Below, piece after piece: positions 1-9,703 of a DNA stretch of 64,000 nt. The DNA is from Roseibium aggregatum (lineage in GTDB: Bacteria; Pseudomonadota; Alphaproteobacteria; Rhizobiales; Stappiaceae), in NCBI RefSeq assembly GCF_014692675.1, contig NZ_JABFCZ010000006.1, forward strand, positions 1-64,000, written 5' to 3'. The translations under genes were made by a program, and so were the position numbers. The notes beneath the pieces were generated by a model, which made no database searches, was not told the DNA's origin, and was given only the letters and a program-made list of their open reading frames with translations. The first letter of the stretch is position 1, and each line of letters opens with the position of its first letter.

Positions 1-127
1 GGGCGACAACGTGTCGGTTGACGTCGAGCTGATCGTGCCGATCGCCATGGAAGAAGGCCTGCGCTTCGCTATCCGCGAAGGTGGCCGCACCGTCGGTGCA
101 GGCGTCGTCGCTTCCATCATCGAGTAA
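1..127 (+). CDS. tuf: Elongation factor Tu, C-terminal end (partial)
   Basis: The window opens inside a reading frame that encodes the last 41 residues of EF-Tu and stops at TAA 125-127. The visible part contains [15 protein letters not shown], the end of beta-barrel domain 3, which contacts tRNA and kirromycin-type inhibitors in characterised EF-Tu. EF-Tu is the GTPase that delivers aminoacyl-tRNA to the ribosome. It lies directly upstream of rpsJ, the usual str-to-S10 order in bacteria. The N-terminal GTPase domain lies outside the window. Confidence 0.95.
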   Translation, partial: GDNVSVDVELIVPIAMEEGLRFAIREGGRTVGAGVVASIIE

Positions 128-132
128 TTGAC

Positions 133-175
133 GGCAGGGCCTGTCGCTTCGTTTGAAACGCGGGCAGGCCCGCCT
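133..175 (+). promoter_or_regulatory. Inverted repeat in tuf-rpsJ leader
   Basis: GGGCCTG at 137-143 and CAGGCCC at 165-171 can pair across a 21-base loop in the 68-base gap between tuf and rpsJ. No U-tract follows, so this is more likely an mRNA leader or processing hairpin than a terminator. No function can be read from the sequence alone. Confidence 0.35.
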
Positions 176-195
176 GTCTTATCGGGAAACCAAAA

Positions 196-504
196 ATGAA
201 CGGTCAGAATATCCGGATCCGCCTTAAGGCATTCGACCACCGTATTCTCGACGCCTCCACCAAGGAGATCGTCAATACGGCAAAGCGGACCGGTGCGCAG
301 GTGCGGGGACCCGTGCCGCTGCCGACGCGGATCGAGAAGTACACGGTGCTTCGCGGCCCGCACATCGATAAGAAAAGCCGCGATCAGTTCGAGATGCGCA
401 CGCACAAGCGCCTGCTCGACATCGTTGATCCGACGCCCCAGACGGTTGACGCTCTTATGAAGCTCGACCTGGCTGCTGGTGTCGACGTCGAGATCAAGCT
501 CTGA
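196..504 (+). CDS. rpsJ: 30S ribosomal protein S10
   Basis: The 102-residue protein has the full normal length and the S10 signature [18 protein letters not shown] near the N-terminus. S10 packs in the head of the 30S subunit, and as NusE in other bacteria it also joins antitermination complexes. It is the first gene of the S10 operon, 68 bases after tuf and 23 bases before rplC. Confidence 0.98.
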   Translation: MNGQNIRIRLKAFDHRILDASTKEIVNTAKRTGAQVRGPVPLPTRIEKYTVLRGPHIDKKSRDQFEMRTHKRLLDIVDPTPQTVDALMKLDLAAGVDVEIKL

Positions 505-527
505 GGCGGATCGAAGGGGACACGTCA

Positions 528-1238
528 ATGCGTTCTGGAGTGATCGCTCAGAAAGTGGGCATGACCCGTATCTACAACGATGCGGGAGAACATGTGCCGG
601 TCACAGTTCTGAAACTGGACGGCTGCCAGGTGGTTGCCCACCGGACTGAAGAAAAGAACGGCTATACCGCGCTGCAGGTCGGCGCAGGTGCAGCCAAGGT
701 AAAGAACACGCCGAAGGCGATGCGCGGTCACTTTGCTGTTGCAAAGGTCGAGCCGAAGCGCACGCTGGCCGAGTTCCGGGTGTCTTCTGACAACCTCATC
801 GACGTTGGCGCGGAAATAACCGCCGACCACTATGTCGAAGGTCAGTTCGTGGACGTGACCGGCACCTCGATCGGTAAGGGTTTTGCCGGTGTGATGAAGC
901 GCCACAACTTCGGTGGTGGCCGCGCATCCCACGGTAACTCGATCTCGCACCGTTCCCACGGTTCGACCGGTCAGTGTCAGGACCCGGGCCGCGTGTTCAA
1001 GGGCAAGAAGATGGCCGGTCACATGGGCGACGTCCGCGTGACCACGCAGAACCTGAAGGTTGTGCGTACTGATGTTGAACGCGGCCTGATCATGGTCGAG
1101 GGATCGGTTCCGGGCGCCAAGGGCGGCTGGATCCTGGTTCGCGACGCGATCAAGAAGGCGCTGCCGGATGGGGTTCCGATGCCGGGTGCATTCCGGGCTC
1201 CTGAGGGCGCTGCCGCCGCCGGGAAGGAGAGTGAGTGA
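528..1238 (+). CDS. rplC: 50S ribosomal protein L3
   Basis: This 236-residue protein has the long central L3 loop ([15 protein letters not shown], then [20 protein letters not shown]) that reaches toward the peptidyl-transferase centre. The Gln in GQCQ corresponds to the region methylated in E. coli L3. A low-complexity Ala/Glu tail ([11 protein letters not shown]) ends the protein. The TGA stop at 1236-1238 overlaps the rplD ATG by one base. Confidence 0.98.
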   Translation: MRSGVIAQKVGMTRIYNDAGEHVPVTVLKLDGCQVVAHRTEEKNGYTALQVGAGAAKVKNTPKAMRGHFAVAKVEPKRTLAEFRVSSDNLIDVGAEITADHYVEGQFVDVTGTSIGKGFAGVMKRHNFGGGRASHGNSISHRSHGSTGQCQDPGRVFKGKKMAGHMGDVRVTTQNLKVVRTDVERGLIMVEGSVPGAKGGWILVRDAIKKALPDGVPMPGAFRAPEGAAAAGKESE

Positions 1239-1858
1239 TGGAACTCCAGGTCAAGACCCTCGAAGGCGGGGCGGCCGGTTCGATCACGGTGTCTGACGAG
1301 ATCTTCGGTCTCGAGCCGCGCACCGATCTGATCCACCGCGTGGTGCGCTGGCAGCTTGCCAAGCGCCAGGCCGGTACACACAAGGCGCTGGCCCGTTCGG
1401 AAGTTTCCGGCTCGACGAAGAAGTTCGTCCGCCAGAAAGGCTCCGGCGGCGCCCGTCACGGCAACAAGAAGGCCCCGCAGTTCCGCGGCGGCGGCAAGGC
1501 ATTCGGTCCGGTCGTTCGCGACCACGGCCACGACCTGCCAAAGAAGGTGCGCGCTCTCGGGCTGAAGCACGTTCTGTCCGCCAAGGCAAAGGCCGACAGC
1601 CTGATCGTTGTCGAGGATGCCAAGGCAGCCGAAGCCAAGACCAAGGCGCTCAAGGCCCAGTTTTCCAAGCTGGGTCTGTCGAACGCCCTGATCATCTACG
1701 GCTCCGAGCTCGACCGGAACTTCGCTCTTGCCTCGCGCAACATCCCGAACGTGGATGTGCTGCCGGTCCAGGGCATCAACGTTTACGACATCATGCGCGC
1801 CGGCACCCTGGTGCTGACGAAGGCTGCGGTGTCCGCACTTGAGGAGCGCTTCAAATGA
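1238..1858 (+). CDS. rplD: 50S ribosomal protein L4
   Basis: L4 lines the polypeptide exit tunnel; the tip of its loop is visible as the basic segment [22 protein letters not shown] near residues 65-90. I place the start at ATG 1238, which overlaps the rplC stop, rather than at the in-frame GTG 1235; this gives 206 residues, normal for the family. In E. coli L4 represses its own operon; nothing here shows whether that applies. Confidence 0.97.
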   Translation: MELQVKTLEGGAAGSITVSDEIFGLEPRTDLIHRVVRWQLAKRQAGTHKALARSEVSGSTKKFVRQKGSGGARHGNKKAPQFRGGGKAFGPVVRDHGHDLPKKVRALGLKHVLSAKAKADSLIVVEDAKAAEAKTKALKAQFSKLGLSNALIIYGSELDRNFALASRNIPNVDVLPVQGINVYDIMRAGTLVLTKAAVSALEERFK

Positions 1859-2148
1859 GCAAACTTCCTCACTACGACAAGATCGTCGGCCCGGTGATCA
1901 CCGAGAAGGCGACCATGGCTTCCGAAGAGAACAAGGTTGTCTTCAAGGTCGCAAACGACGCGACGAAGCCGGAAATCAAGGCAGCGGTGGAAGCACTGTT
2001 CGGCGTCAAGGTCGCAGCCGTCAACACCCTCGTCCGCAAGGGCAAGGTGAAGCGGTTCAAAGGCCGGCTGGGCCGTCAGTCCGACTTCAAGAAGGCCGTC
2101 GTAACGCTTCAGGAAGGTCACGCGATCGACGTGACCACCGGGCTCTAA
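1855..2148 (+). CDS. rplW: 50S ribosomal protein L23
   Basis: A 97-residue L23 of normal length. It begins with [13 protein letters not shown], the conserved start of the family, and has the basic extension [14 protein letters not shown] that contacts 23S rRNA at the tunnel exit. This is the docking site for trigger factor and SRP in other bacteria. Its ATG overlaps the end of rplD by four bases (ATGA), suggesting translational coupling. Confidence 0.97.
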   Translation: MSKLPHYDKIVGPVITEKATMASEENKVVFKVANDATKPEIKAAVEALFGVKVAAVNTLVRKGKVKRFKGRLGRQSDFKKAVVTLQEGHAIDVTTGL

Positions 2149-2165
2149 GGCGGGGACGATAGAAA

Positions 2166-2999
2166 ATGGCACTTAAGACATTCAATCCGACCTCGCCGGG
2201 CCGCCGCCAGCTGGTCCAGGTTGACCGGTCCGATCTGTGGAAAGGCAAGCCGGTCAAGACCCTGACCGAAGGCCTGTCCAAGACCGGTGGCCGCAACAAC
2301 ATGGGCCGCCTGACGGCACGCAACGTCGGTGGTGGTCACAAGCGCTCCTACCGTCTGGTCGACTTCAAGCGTCGCAAGTTCGACGTTCCGGCCAAGGTCG
2401 AGCGCCTGGAATACGATCCGAACCGGACCGCATTCATCGCGCTGATCCGTTATGAAGACGGCGAGTTGAGCTACATCCTGGCGCCGCAGCGCCTGGCCGT
2501 CGGCGACACCGTCGTCTCCGGTCAGTCGGTCGACGTGAAGCCGGGCAACGCGATGCCGCTGGCCTCCATTCCGGTCGGCACGATCGTACACAACATCGAG
2601 CTGAAGCCGGGCAAGGGTGCGCAGATCGCTCGCTCCGCCGGTGCTTTCGTTCAGGTCGTTGGCCGTGACCAGGGTTACACCACCCTGCGTCTGATGTCGG
2701 GCGAGCAGCGCCGTGTTCTCGGTACCTGCATGGCTTCCATCGGCGCAGTGTCCAACCCGGATCACAGCAACATCAATTACGGCAAGGCCGGCCGTTCCCG
2801 CTGGCTGGGCGTTCGCCCGCACACCCGCGGTGTTGTCATGAACCCGGTCGACCACCCGCATGGCGGTGGTGAAGGCCGGACTTCCGGTGGCCGTCATCCG
2901 GTTACCCCTTGGGGTAAGCCGACCAAAGGTAAGCGCACGCGGCGTAACAAGTCGACGGACAAGTACATTGTCCGTAGCCGCCACGCGCGCAAGAAGTAA
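2166..2999 (+). CDS. rplB: 50S ribosomal protein L2
   Basis: The full-length 277-residue protein carries the L2 signature [13 protein letters not shown], with the His required for peptidyl-transferase assembly, near residue 230, followed by the basic C-terminal tail ([10 protein letters not shown]). L2 binds domain IV of 23S rRNA and supports subunit joining. It sits 17 bases after rplW and 12 bases before rpsS. Confidence 0.98.
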   Translation: MALKTFNPTSPGRRQLVQVDRSDLWKGKPVKTLTEGLSKTGGRNNMGRLTARNVGGGHKRSYRLVDFKRRKFDVPAKVERLEYDPNRTAFIALIRYEDGELSYILAPQRLAVGDTVVSGQSVDVKPGNAMPLASIPVGTIVHNIELKPGKGAQIARSAGAFVQVVGRDQGYTTLRLMSGEQRRVLGTCMASIGAVSNPDHSNINYGKAGRSRWLGVRPHTRGVVMNPVDHPHGGGEGRTSGGRHPVTPWGKPTKGKRTRRNKSTDKYIVRSRHARKK

Positions 3000-3011
3000 A
3001 GGACAAGGATC

Positions 3012-3290
3012 GTGGCACGTTCGATCTGGAAAGGTCCGTTTGTTGACGGGTATCTGCTGAAGAAAGCGGACAAGGTTCGTGAATCCGGCCGCAACGAGGT
3101 CATCAAGACCTGGAGCCGCCGCTCGACGATCCTGCCGCAGTTCGTCGGTCTCACCTTCGGTGTCTACAACGGTCAGAAGCACGTTCCGGTGCTGGTGTCT
3201 GAAGAGATGATTGGTCACAAGTTCGGCGAGTTCTCGCCGACCCGGACCTATTACGGACACGGCGCCGACAAGAAGGCGAAGAGGAAGTAA
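3012..3290 (+). CDS. rpsS: 30S ribosomal protein S19
   Basis: The 92-residue protein has the S19 core [15 protein letters not shown] and the later [21 protein letters not shown]. The start is GTG at 3012, confirmed by the conserved MARSIWKG N-terminus. S19 forms a heterodimer with S13 in the 30S head. It is followed by rplV after two bases. Confidence 0.98.
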   Translation: MARSIWKGPFVDGYLLKKADKVRESGRNEVIKTWSRRSTILPQFVGLTFGVYNGQKHVPVLVSEEMIGHKFGEFSPTRTYYGHGADKKAKRK

Positions 3291-3292
3291 CG

Positions 3293-3673
3293 ATGGGCAA
3301 GCCGAAGCGTGAGCGGACGCTCGCTGACAACGAGGCCCGGGCAATGACCCGCATGCTGCGCATTTCTCCGCGCAAGCTGAACCTCGTTGCGGCTGCTATC
3401 CGCGGCAAGAAGGTCGGTACCGCGATTGCGGATCTGACATTCTCCCGCAAGCGTATCGCGCAGGACGTCAAGAAGACCCTGATGTCCGCGATTGCGAATG
3501 CGGAAAACAATCACGACCTGGATATCGACAACCTGGTGGTTGCCGAAGCTCATGTTGGCAAGGCATTTGTCATCAAGCGTTTCCAGCCCCGTGCACGCGG
3601 TCGTGTTGGCCGGATCGAGAAGCCGTTCTCGAACCTGACCATCGTTGTCCGTGAAGTCGAGGAGAGTGCCTGA
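3293..3673 (+). CDS. rplV: 50S ribosomal protein L22
   Basis: This 126-residue L22 shows the conserved [16 protein letters not shown] segment and the exit-tunnel beta-hairpin region [13 protein letters not shown], where macrolide-resistance changes occur in other species. The last base of its TGA stop (3671-3673) is the first base of the rpsC ATG. Confidence 0.97.
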   Translation: MGKPKRERTLADNEARAMTRMLRISPRKLNLVAAAIRGKKVGTAIADLTFSRKRIAQDVKKTLMSAIANAENNHDLDIDNLVVAEAHVGKAFVIKRFQPRARGRVGRIEKPFSNLTIVVREVEESA

Positions 3674-4401
3674 TGGGTCACAAAGTCAATCCGATCGGCA
3701 TGCGCCTCGGGATCAACCGCACCTGGGATTCGCGTTGGTATGCCAACAAGGGTGAGTACGGCGATCTTCTCCATGAAGATTTCCGCATCCGTGAATTTCT
3801 GCTCAACGAACTGAAGCAGGCAGCTGTTTCCAAGGTCGTTATCGAGCGCCCGCACCGCAAGTGCCGCGTCACCATCCACTCCGGTCGTCCGGGTGTGGTC
3901 ATCGGCAAGAAGGGTGCGGACATCGAGCGTCTTCGCAAGAAGATCGCCGAGATCACCAATTCGGAAGTGCACATCAACATCGTTGAAGTGCGCAAGCCGG
4001 AAATCGACGCGACGCTGGTCGCCGCTTCGATCGCACAGCAGCTGGAACGCCGTGTTGCCTTCCGCCGCGCCATGAAGCGGGCCGTTCAGTCGGCCATGCG
4101 TCTGGGCGCACAGGGCATCCGGATCAACTGCGGTGGCCGTCTCGGCGGTGCGGAAATTGCGCGTATCGAATGGTACCGCGAAGGCCGCGTGCCGCTGCAC
4201 ACCCTGCGTGCCGACATCGACTACGGTGTCGCATCCGCTCACACCGCTTACGGTGTCTGCGGCGTGAAGGTGTGGATCTTCAAGGGTGAGATCCTCGAGC
4301 ACGACCCGATGGCGTCTGAGCGCCGTGCGACGTCCGGCTCGGATTCAAACCAGGGTGATCGCGGCGGACGCCGGGATCGTGGTCGCGAGCGCGCAGCTTA
4401 A
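3673..4401 (+). CDS. rpsC: 30S ribosomal protein S3
   Basis: The 242-residue S3 has an N-terminal KH domain with the GKKG loop ([17 protein letters not shown], near residues 75-92) and a C-terminal S3 domain ([27 protein letters not shown] in part). It ends with a polar Arg/Gly/Asp tail after about residue 215, common in alphaproteobacterial S3. S3 lines the mRNA entry channel and contributes to ribosomal helicase activity. It overlaps rplV by one base and is followed by a 47-base gap. Confidence 0.98.
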   Translation: MGHKVNPIGMRLGINRTWDSRWYANKGEYGDLLHEDFRIREFLLNELKQAAVSKVVIERPHRKCRVTIHSGRPGVVIGKKGADIERLRKKIAEITNSEVHINIVEVRKPEIDATLVAASIAQQLERRVAFRRAMKRAVQSAMRLGAQGIRINCGGRLGGAEIARIEWYREGRVPLHTLRADIDYGVASAHTAYGVCGVKVWIFKGEILEHDPMASERRATSGSDSNQGDRGGRRDRGRERAA

Positions 4402-4448
4402 TTTAAGCTGCACGACGTTCGTCAAACACTAGGAACGAGAGAAGAACG

Positions 4449-4862
4449 ATGCTGCAACCGAAGCGAACGAAGTTCCGCAAGCAGCACAAGGGCCGCATCC
4501 ACGGTCTGTCGAAGGGAGGCACCGACCTCAACTTCGGCAACTACGGTCTGAAGGCGTTGGAGCCGGAGCGGGTTACCGCTCGTCAGATCGAGGCAGCCCG
4601 TCGTGCCATGACCCGTCACATGAAGCGTGCGGGCCGTGTCTGGATCCGCATCTTCCCGGATGTGCCGGTCTCCACCAAGCCGGCGGAAGTCCGCATGGGT
4701 AAGGGTAAGGGTTCTCCGGATTACTGGGCCTGCCGCGTCAAGCCCGGCCGGATCATGTTCGAGATCGATGGTGTGCCGGAAGATATTGCGCGTGAAGCAA
4801 TGCGTCTTGCCGCAGCCAAGCTGCCGATCAAGTGCCGTTTCGTTCAGCGTATCGGCGAATAA
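4449..4862 (+). CDS. rplP: 50S ribosomal protein L16
   Basis: A 137-residue L16 beginning [16 protein letters not shown], which is diagnostic. L16 sits near the A-site finger and helps position aminoacyl-tRNA. The Arg region [16 protein letters not shown] matches the conserved segment that is hydroxylated in some bacteria. rpmC follows after 21 bases. Confidence 0.98.
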   Translation: MLQPKRTKFRKQHKGRIHGLSKGGTDLNFGNYGLKALEPERVTARQIEAARRAMTRHMKRAGRVWIRIFPDVPVSTKPAEVRMGKGKGSPDYWACRVKPGRIMFEIDGVPEDIAREAMRLAAAKLPIKCRFVQRIGE

Positions 4863-4883
4863 GGCAGTCGAGGAGTTAGTGCC

Positions 4884-5084
4884 ATGAAGGCGACAGACGT
4901 AAGGGCAAAGACCCTGGACGAGCTCCGCACGGAACTCGAAGGCCTGAAGAAAGAGCAGTTCAACCTGCGCTTCCAGAAGGCCACCGGTCAGCTCGAGAAC
5001 ACTGGGCGTGTGCGGCAGGTCCGCCGCCAGATCGCCCAAATTCAGACGATCATGCGCGAAAAGCGCGTGGCGGCAAGCGCGTAA
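4884..5084 (+). CDS. rpmC: 50S ribosomal protein L29
   Basis: The 66-residue two-helix protein contains [20 protein letters not shown], the family signature. L29 contacts L23 at the tunnel exit and forms part of the SRP and trigger-factor platform. It lies between rplP and rpsQ, ten bases before the rpsQ start. Confidence 0.97.
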   Translation: MKATDVRAKTLDELRTELEGLKKEQFNLRFQKATGQLENTGRVRQVRRQIAQIQTIMREKRVAASA

Positions 5085-5094
5085 GGAGACGGTA

Positions 5095-5322
5095 ATGCCG
5101 AAGCGCATTTTGCAGGGCACCGTTGTCAGCAACGCGAATGACAAGACGGTGACGGTGAAGGTGGAGCGTCGCTTCACACACCCGCTGCTCAAGAAGACCG
5201 TGCGCCGGTCCAAGAAGTACCGCGCGCACGACGAAGCAAACAAGTACCAGGTTGGCGACATTGTTCAGATCGAAGAATGCGCGCCGATCTCCAAAAACAA
5301 GCGTTGGACCGTGGTCAACTGA
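5095..5322 (+). CDS. rpsQ: 30S ribosomal protein S17
   Basis: I start this gene at ATG 5095, preceded by AAGGAG at 5083-5088; a longer in-frame opening that overlaps rpmC is not needed. The resulting 75-residue protein has the S17 OB fold ([21 protein letters not shown] and later [22 protein letters not shown]). S17 binds 16S rRNA early in 30S assembly. A 69-base gap separates it from rplN, the widest gap in this half of the cluster. Confidence 0.97.
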   Translation: MPKRILQGTVVSNANDKTVTVKVERRFTHPLLKKTVRRSKKYRAHDEANKYQVGDIVQIEECAPISKNKRWTVVN

Positions 5323-5391
5323 CCACGTCCTAAAGGTTGAGCATCAGGCGCCCGTGGCAGGTGCGCCGGACAGAGAACAAGGCAGCCAGTC

Positions 5392-5760
5392 ATGATTCAG
5401 ATGCAAACAAACCTCGACGTGGCCGACAATTCCGGCGCCCGTCGTGTCATGTGCATCAAAGTGCTCGGCGGCTCAAAGCGCAAATACGCCCAGGTTGGCG
5501 ACATCATCGTCGTTAGCGTCAAAGAGGCTATTCCGCGGGGCCGCGTTAAGAAGGGCGACGTGATGAAGGCTGTCGTCGTGCGCACGGCGAAGGACATTCG
5601 CCGCCCCGACGGCAGCGTGATCCGGTTCGACCGCAATGCGGCCGTCCTGGTGAACAACAACAAGGAGCCGGTCGGCACCCGTATCTTCGGTCCGGTGCCG
5701 CGCGAACTCCGTGCAAAGAACCATATGAAAATCATCTCGCTCGCGCCGGAGGTGCTCTGA
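5392..5760 (+). CDS. rplN: 50S ribosomal protein L14
   Basis: A 122-residue L14 that starts [18 protein letters not shown], typical for the family. L14 lies at the subunit interface beside L19 and is the binding site for the silencing factor RsfS in other bacteria. It is the first gene of the classical spc operon. Its TGA stop overlaps the rplX ATG by one base. Confidence 0.98.
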   Translation: MIQMQTNLDVADNSGARRVMCIKVLGGSKRKYAQVGDIIVVSVKEAIPRGRVKKGDVMKAVVVRTAKDIRRPDGSVIRFDRNAAVLVNNNKEPVGTRIFGPVPRELRAKNHMKIISLAPEVL

Positions 5761-6077
5761 TGGCTGCGAAAATTAAATCAGGCGACACGGTCATCGTGCT
5801 GACGGGTCGCGACAAGGGCAAGACCGGCGAAGTCATCAAGATGATGCCGGACGACAACAAGGCCCTGGTTCGCGGCGTGAACATGGTGCGTCGTCACCAG
5901 CGCCAGACCCAGACGCAGGAAGGCGGGATCATCGCTAAGGAAGCGCCGATCCACCTGTCGAACATCGCGATTGTCGATCCTCAGGACGGCAAGGCAACGC
6001 GCGTCGGTTTCAAGGTGCGTGAAGACGGCACCAAGGTCCGTGTGGCCAAGCGCTCGGGAGATCTGATCGATGGCTGA
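5760..6077 (+). CDS. rplX: 50S ribosomal protein L24
   Basis: The 105-residue L24 has an N-terminal KOW motif ([20 protein letters not shown], residues 7-26), which nucleates 50S assembly by binding the 5' end of 23S rRNA. Its end overlaps the start of rplE by eight bases, which points to coupled translation. Confidence 0.97.
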   Translation: MAAKIKSGDTVIVLTGRDKGKTGEVIKMMPDDNKALVRGVNMVRRHQRQTQTQEGGIIAKEAPIHLSNIAIVDPQDGKATRVGFKVREDGTKVRVAKRSGDLIDG

Positions 6078-6627
6078 GACCAACACCATGCCGCGTCTGC
6101 GCCAGCAGTATGACAGCGTCATCCGGCAGCAGCTGCAGGAAAAGTTCAATTACAAGAACCCCATGCAGGTGCCGGCTCTGGAAAAAATCGTCTTGAACAT
6201 CGGTGTCGGCGAAGCCGTTGCCGATTCCAAGAAGGCACGTATCGCTGCTGAAGACCTGGCGCTGATCGCCGGTCAGAAGCCGGTGATCACCAAGGCGAAA
6301 AAGTCGATCGCGACCTTCAAGGTGCGCGAAGGCATGCCGCTGGGTGCGAAGGTGACCCTGCGCCGCCAGCAGATGTACGAATTCCTGGACCGTCTGATCA
6401 CCATCGCGCTGCCGCGCGTTCGTGACTTCCGCGGTTTGAACCCGAAGTCCTTTGACGGCCGCGGCAACTACGCCATGGGCATCAAGGAACATATCGTGTT
6501 CCCGGAAATTGAGTACGACAAGGTCGACCAGATCTGGGGTATGGACGTGATCGTCTGCACCACGGCTCCGAATGATGACGAAGCGCGCGAGCTTCTGCGC
6601 GCGTTCAACTTCCCGTTCAGCAAGTAA
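6070..6627 (+). CDS. rplE: 50S ribosomal protein L5
   Basis: This 185-residue L5 contains [17 protein letters not shown] and later [18 protein letters not shown], both family signatures. L5 binds 5S rRNA together with L18 and forms bridge B1b with S13. The start overlaps the end of rplX. Confidence 0.98.
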   Translation: MAETNTMPRLRQQYDSVIRQQLQEKFNYKNPMQVPALEKIVLNIGVGEAVADSKKARIAAEDLALIAGQKPVITKAKKSIATFKVREGMPLGAKVTLRRQQMYEFLDRLITIALPRVRDFRGLNPKSFDGRGNYAMGIKEHIVFPEIEYDKVDQIWGMDVIVCTTAPNDDEARELLRAFNFPFSK

Positions 6628-6656
6628 GCGGCGCGGGAAAGGAACGAGGAACGACG

Positions 6657-6962
6657 ATGGCGAAGAAGAGCGCGGTCGAAAAGAACAAGCGTCGCGAGAA
6701 GCTTGTCGAGAAATACGCTGAGAAGCGCGCTGCCCTCAAGGCGATGGCCAAGGACGAGAGCCTGTCCCTTGAAGAGCGGTTCAATGCACGTCTCAAGCTG
6801 GCGAAACTGCCGCGGAACTCCGCGCCGAACCGGGTTCGCAACCGTTGCGAAGTCTCGGGCCGGCCGCGCGGCTACTACCGCAAGCTGAAGATGTCGCGTA
6901 TCGCGCTTCGTGAACTGGGCTCCCTGGGCAAGATCCCGGGCCTGGTCAAGTCGAGCTGGTAA
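6657..6962 (+). CDS. rpsN: 30S ribosomal protein S14 (zinc-independent form)
   Basis: The 101-residue S14 ends in [20 protein letters not shown] and has only one Cys, so it lacks the CxxC pairs of the zinc-binding short form. This long, zinc-free type is normal in proteobacteria. It sits in the 30S head next to S10 and S3. An RBS-like GGAACGAGG lies at 6640-6650. Confidence 0.97.
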   Translation: MAKKSAVEKNKRREKLVEKYAEKRAALKAMAKDESLSLEERFNARLKLAKLPRNSAPNRVRNRCEVSGRPRGYYRKLKMSRIALRELGSLGKIPGLVKSSW

Positions 6963-6974
6963 GGAGAAACTCCG

Positions 6975-7373
6975 ATGGCAATTTCCGATCCGTTGGGGGA
7001 TATGCTGACCCGGATCCGCAACGCGCAGATGCGTCGCAAGGGCAAGGTCAGCTCACCGAATTCCAAATTGCGTGCACATGTGCTTGATGTGCTTGCAAAG
7101 GAAGGCTACATCCGTGGCTACACGACGGTCGAATACGAGGGCGGCAAGTCCGAGTTGGAGATCGAACTGAAGTATTTCGATGGCGAACCGGTCATCCGCA
7201 CGATTGAGCGGGTCTCCAAGCCGGGCCGCCGGGTTTATTCTTCGGTAAAGAACATCCCGCATGTCTCCAATGGCCTGGGCGTGTCGATCATTTCGACTCC
7301 GCGCGGCGTCATGAGCGACCATCAGGCGCGGGACGAAAACGTAGGCGGCGAGGTTCTGTGCCGCGTCTTCTGA
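6975..7373 (+). CDS. rpsH: 30S ribosomal protein S8
   Basis: A 132-residue S8 with N-terminal [16 protein letters not shown] and the C-terminal signature [18 protein letters not shown]8 binds the central domain of 16S rRNA, and in E. coli it represses the spc operon by binding the rplE leader. No equivalent mRNA structure could be confirmed here. Confidence 0.98.
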   Translation: MAISDPLGDMLTRIRNAQMRRKGKVSSPNSKLRAHVLDVLAKEGYIRGYTTVEYEGGKSELEIELKYFDGEPVIRTIERVSKPGRRVYSSVKNIPHVSNGLGVSIISTPRGVMSDHQARDENVGGEVLCRVF

Positions 7374-7414
7374 TGCGGTGCACTCGCCTTAACTGAAACG
7401 ACAAGGTTGGTCAG

Positions 7415-7948
7415 ATGTCTCGAATTGGCAAAAAGCCAGTCCCCGTGCCGAGCGGGGTAACGGCAACGATCAACGGCCAGACGGTTGAAGTCAAAGGGCC
7501 GAAGGGGGAACTCTCCTTCATGCTCAACGACAACGTGCTGGCCGAAATGACGGACGGCGGGATCAAGGTTGATCCGCGCGGTAACTCCAAGACGGCTCGC
7601 TCCATGTGGGGCATGAGCCGGACCATGGTGCAGAACATCGTCACGGGCGTGAGCGACGGCTTCGAACGGAAGCTGGAAATCACCGGTGTCGGTTACCGTG
7701 CACAGGTCCAGGGTTCGAACCTTCAGCTGGCGCTGGGTTTCTCGCACGATGTCCTCTATCCGATTCCGGAAGGGATCGACATCAAGTGCCCGAAGCCGAC
7801 GGAGATCGTGATCTCCGGTATCGACAAGCAGACAGTAGGCCAGGTTGCGGCCGAAATCCGCAAGTTCCGCCCGCCGGAGCCCTACAAGGGCAAAGGCGTT
7901 CGTTATGCGGGCGAATTCATCGTCCGCAAAGAAGGCAAGAAGAAGTAA
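7415..7948 (+). CDS. rplF: 50S ribosomal protein L6
   Basis: The 177-residue L6 begins [15 protein letters not shown] and shows the two repeated domains typical of the family, ending with [16 protein letters not shown]6 lies near the GTPase-associated centre and is needed for late 50S maturation. Confidence 0.98.
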   Translation: MSRIGKKPVPVPSGVTATINGQTVEVKGPKGELSFMLNDNVLAEMTDGGIKVDPRGNSKTARSMWGMSRTMVQNIVTGVSDGFERKLEITGVGYRAQVQGSNLQLALGFSHDVLYPIPEGIDIKCPKPTEIVISGIDKQTVGQVAAEIRKFRPPEPYKGKGVRYAGEFIVRKEGKKK

Positions 7949-7960
7949 CGGACCAGGATC

Positions 7961-8323
7961 ATGGCGAACAGCAAAATTGCTTTCGAACGCCGCCGCGATC
8001 GCGTGCGCCGTTCTATCAAGAAGGTGGCGAACGGACGTCCGCGGCTTTCTATCTTCCGCTCGTCGAAGCAGATCTACGCTCAGATCATCGACGACGGCAA
8101 AGGACAGACGATTGCCTCTGCCTCGACGATCGAAAAGGATCTGAAGGGCAACCTGAAGACGGGCGCCGATACCGCTGCTGCGGCAGCCGTCGGCAAGCTT
8201 GTCGCCGAGCGCGCTCTGGCTGCCGGTGTCAAGCAGGTCGTGTTCGACCGGGGCGGATACATGTATCACGGGCGCATCAAGGCGCTTGCCGATGCAGCCC
8301 GCGAAGGCGGACTGGAATTCTGA
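7961..8323 (+). CDS. rplR: 50S ribosomal protein L18
   Basis: A 120-residue L18 with the basic N-terminus [12 protein letters not shown] and the C-terminal [20 protein letters not shown] signature. It binds 5S rRNA with L5. It is 12 bases downstream of rplF and 41 bases upstream of rpsE. Confidence 0.97.
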   Translation: MANSKIAFERRRDRVRRSIKKVANGRPRLSIFRSSKQIYAQIIDDGKGQTIASASTIEKDLKGNLKTGADTAAAAAVGKLVAERALAAGVKQVVFDRGGYMYHGRIKALADAAREGGLEF

Positions 8324-8364
8324 CCAGCGCCCGTTGGCGCTCCTAAGAACGGAAGACGTATAAA

Positions 8365-8928
8365 ATGGCGAGACAGGATAATCGCGATCGCGAAGAGCGA
8401 GACAGCGAATTCGTCGACAAGCTGGTCCACATCAACCGCGTCGCCAAGGTGGTCAAGGGTGGCCGCCGTTTCGGCTTCGCAGCGCTGGTCGTCGTCGGCG
8501 ACCAGAAGGGCCGTGTCGGCTTCGGTCATGGCAAGGCACGTGAAGTGCCGGAAGCCATCCGCAAGGCAACGGAAGCTGCCAAGCGCACCATGATCCGCGT
8601 TCCCCTGCGGGAAGGCCGGACCCTTCACCACGATGTGGAAGGCCGTCACGGTGCGGGCAAGGTTCTGTTGCGCGCGGCTCCGGCCGGTACCGGTATCATT
8701 GCCGGTGGTCCGATGCGTGCGGTTTTCGAAACGCTCGGCGTGCAGGACGTGGTGGCGAAGTCCCTGGGGACCTCCAACCCCTACAACATGGTTCGCGCTA
8801 CCTTTGCAGCGCTGACCAAGGAAGACAGCCCGCGTTCGGTCGCGGCACGCCGCGGCCTGAAGGTCTCGGTGCTGCAATCGCGCCGTCGTGATAAAGATGA
8901 TGCGGCTCCGGCGGCTGCCGAGGCTTGA
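8365..8928 (+). CDS. rpsE: 30S ribosomal protein S5
   Basis: The 187-residue S5 has the dsRNA-binding-like N-domain ([20 protein letters not shown], near residues 26-45), where spectinomycin resistance and ram changes map in other bacteria, followed by the [20 protein letters not shown] segment. The tail is Ala-rich. S5 lies at the mRNA entrance with S3 and S4. Confidence 0.98.
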   Translation: MARQDNRDREERDSEFVDKLVHINRVAKVVKGGRRFGFAALVVVGDQKGRVGFGHGKAREVPEAIRKATEAAKRTMIRVPLREGRTLHHDVEGRHGAGKVLLRAAPAGTGIIAGGPMRAVFETLGVQDVVAKSLGTSNPYNMVRATFAALTKEDSPRSVAARRGLKVSVLQSRRRDKDDAAPAAAEA

Positions 8929-8969
8929 CCTCGGCCGCTCCGGTACCCAGCTGAATAAGGGTTAGTTCC

Positions 8970-9164
8970 ATGGCGAACACCGAAAACACTGTCACGGTCG
9001 AACAGATCGGCAGCCCGCTGCGCCGTCCCAAGGACCAGCGCGCGACGCTCATCGGTCTCGGCCTGAACAAGATGCACCGCCGTTCCACACTGAAGGATAC
9101 TCCTGAAGTGCGCGGCATGATCAATAAGGTCCAGCATCTCGTTCGCGTCGTCGAAGACGCGTAA
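8970..9164 (+). CDS. rpmD: 50S ribosomal protein L30
   Basis: The 64-residue protein has the L30 pattern [20 protein letters not shown] followed by [21 protein letters not shown]30 is small and sometimes absent in other phyla, but normal here between rpsE and rplO. Confidence 0.96.
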   Translation: MANTENTVTVEQIGSPLRRPKDQRATLIGLGLNKMHRRSTLKDTPEVRGMINKVQHLVRVVEDA

Positions 9165-9185
9165 CCGGGATCGGGAGATAAAAAG

Positions 9186-9653
9186 ATGAAGCTCAACGAA
9201 CTCAGGGACAATCCCGGTTCCACTCCGAGCCGCACCCGCGTCGCACGCGGCATCGGTTCGGGCAAGGGCAAGACCGGCGGCCGCGGCGTGAAGGGGCAGA
9301 AGTCCCGTTCCGGCGTTGCGATCAAGGGCTTTGAAGGCGGTCAGATGCCGCTTCACCGCCGTCTGCCGAAGCGTGGCTTTACGAACATCTTCGCCAAGGA
9401 ATACAACGTTGTTTCCCTTGGCCGTGTTCAGCAGGCCATCGACGCCGGCAAACTCGACGCCGGTGCGGCCGTTACGGTCGAGGCTCTCAAGGCCGCAGGT
9501 ATTGTCAAGCGCGTCAAGGACGGTGTCCGTCTGGTAAGCGATGGCGAACTGAAGGCAGCTGTCACCTTTGAAATCGCCGGCGCCTCCAAGGCTGCCGCTG
9601 AAGCGGTTGAAAAGGCTGGCGGCAAGGTTGTCGTTCTGGGAGCTCAGGCCTAA
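9186..9653 (+). CDS. rplO: 50S ribosomal protein L15
   Basis: A 155-residue L15 with the Gly-rich, basic N-terminal arm ([20 protein letters not shown]), which threads through 23S rRNA, and a globular C-terminal half. It is 21 bases after rpmD and is followed by secY after 50 bases, as in most spc operons. Confidence 0.97.
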   Translation: MKLNELRDNPGSTPSRTRVARGIGSGKGKTGGRGVKGQKSRSGVAIKGFEGGQMPLHRRLPKRGFTNIFAKEYNVVSLGRVQQAIDAGKLDAGAAVTVEALKAAGIVKRVKDGVRLVSDGELKAAVTFEIAGASKAAAEAVEKAGGKVVVLGAQA

Positions 9654-9703
9654 CAGGCCTGGGTTTTTCCCGTTTGTCGGCACAAAACTGACCGGAGTAG
9701 GGC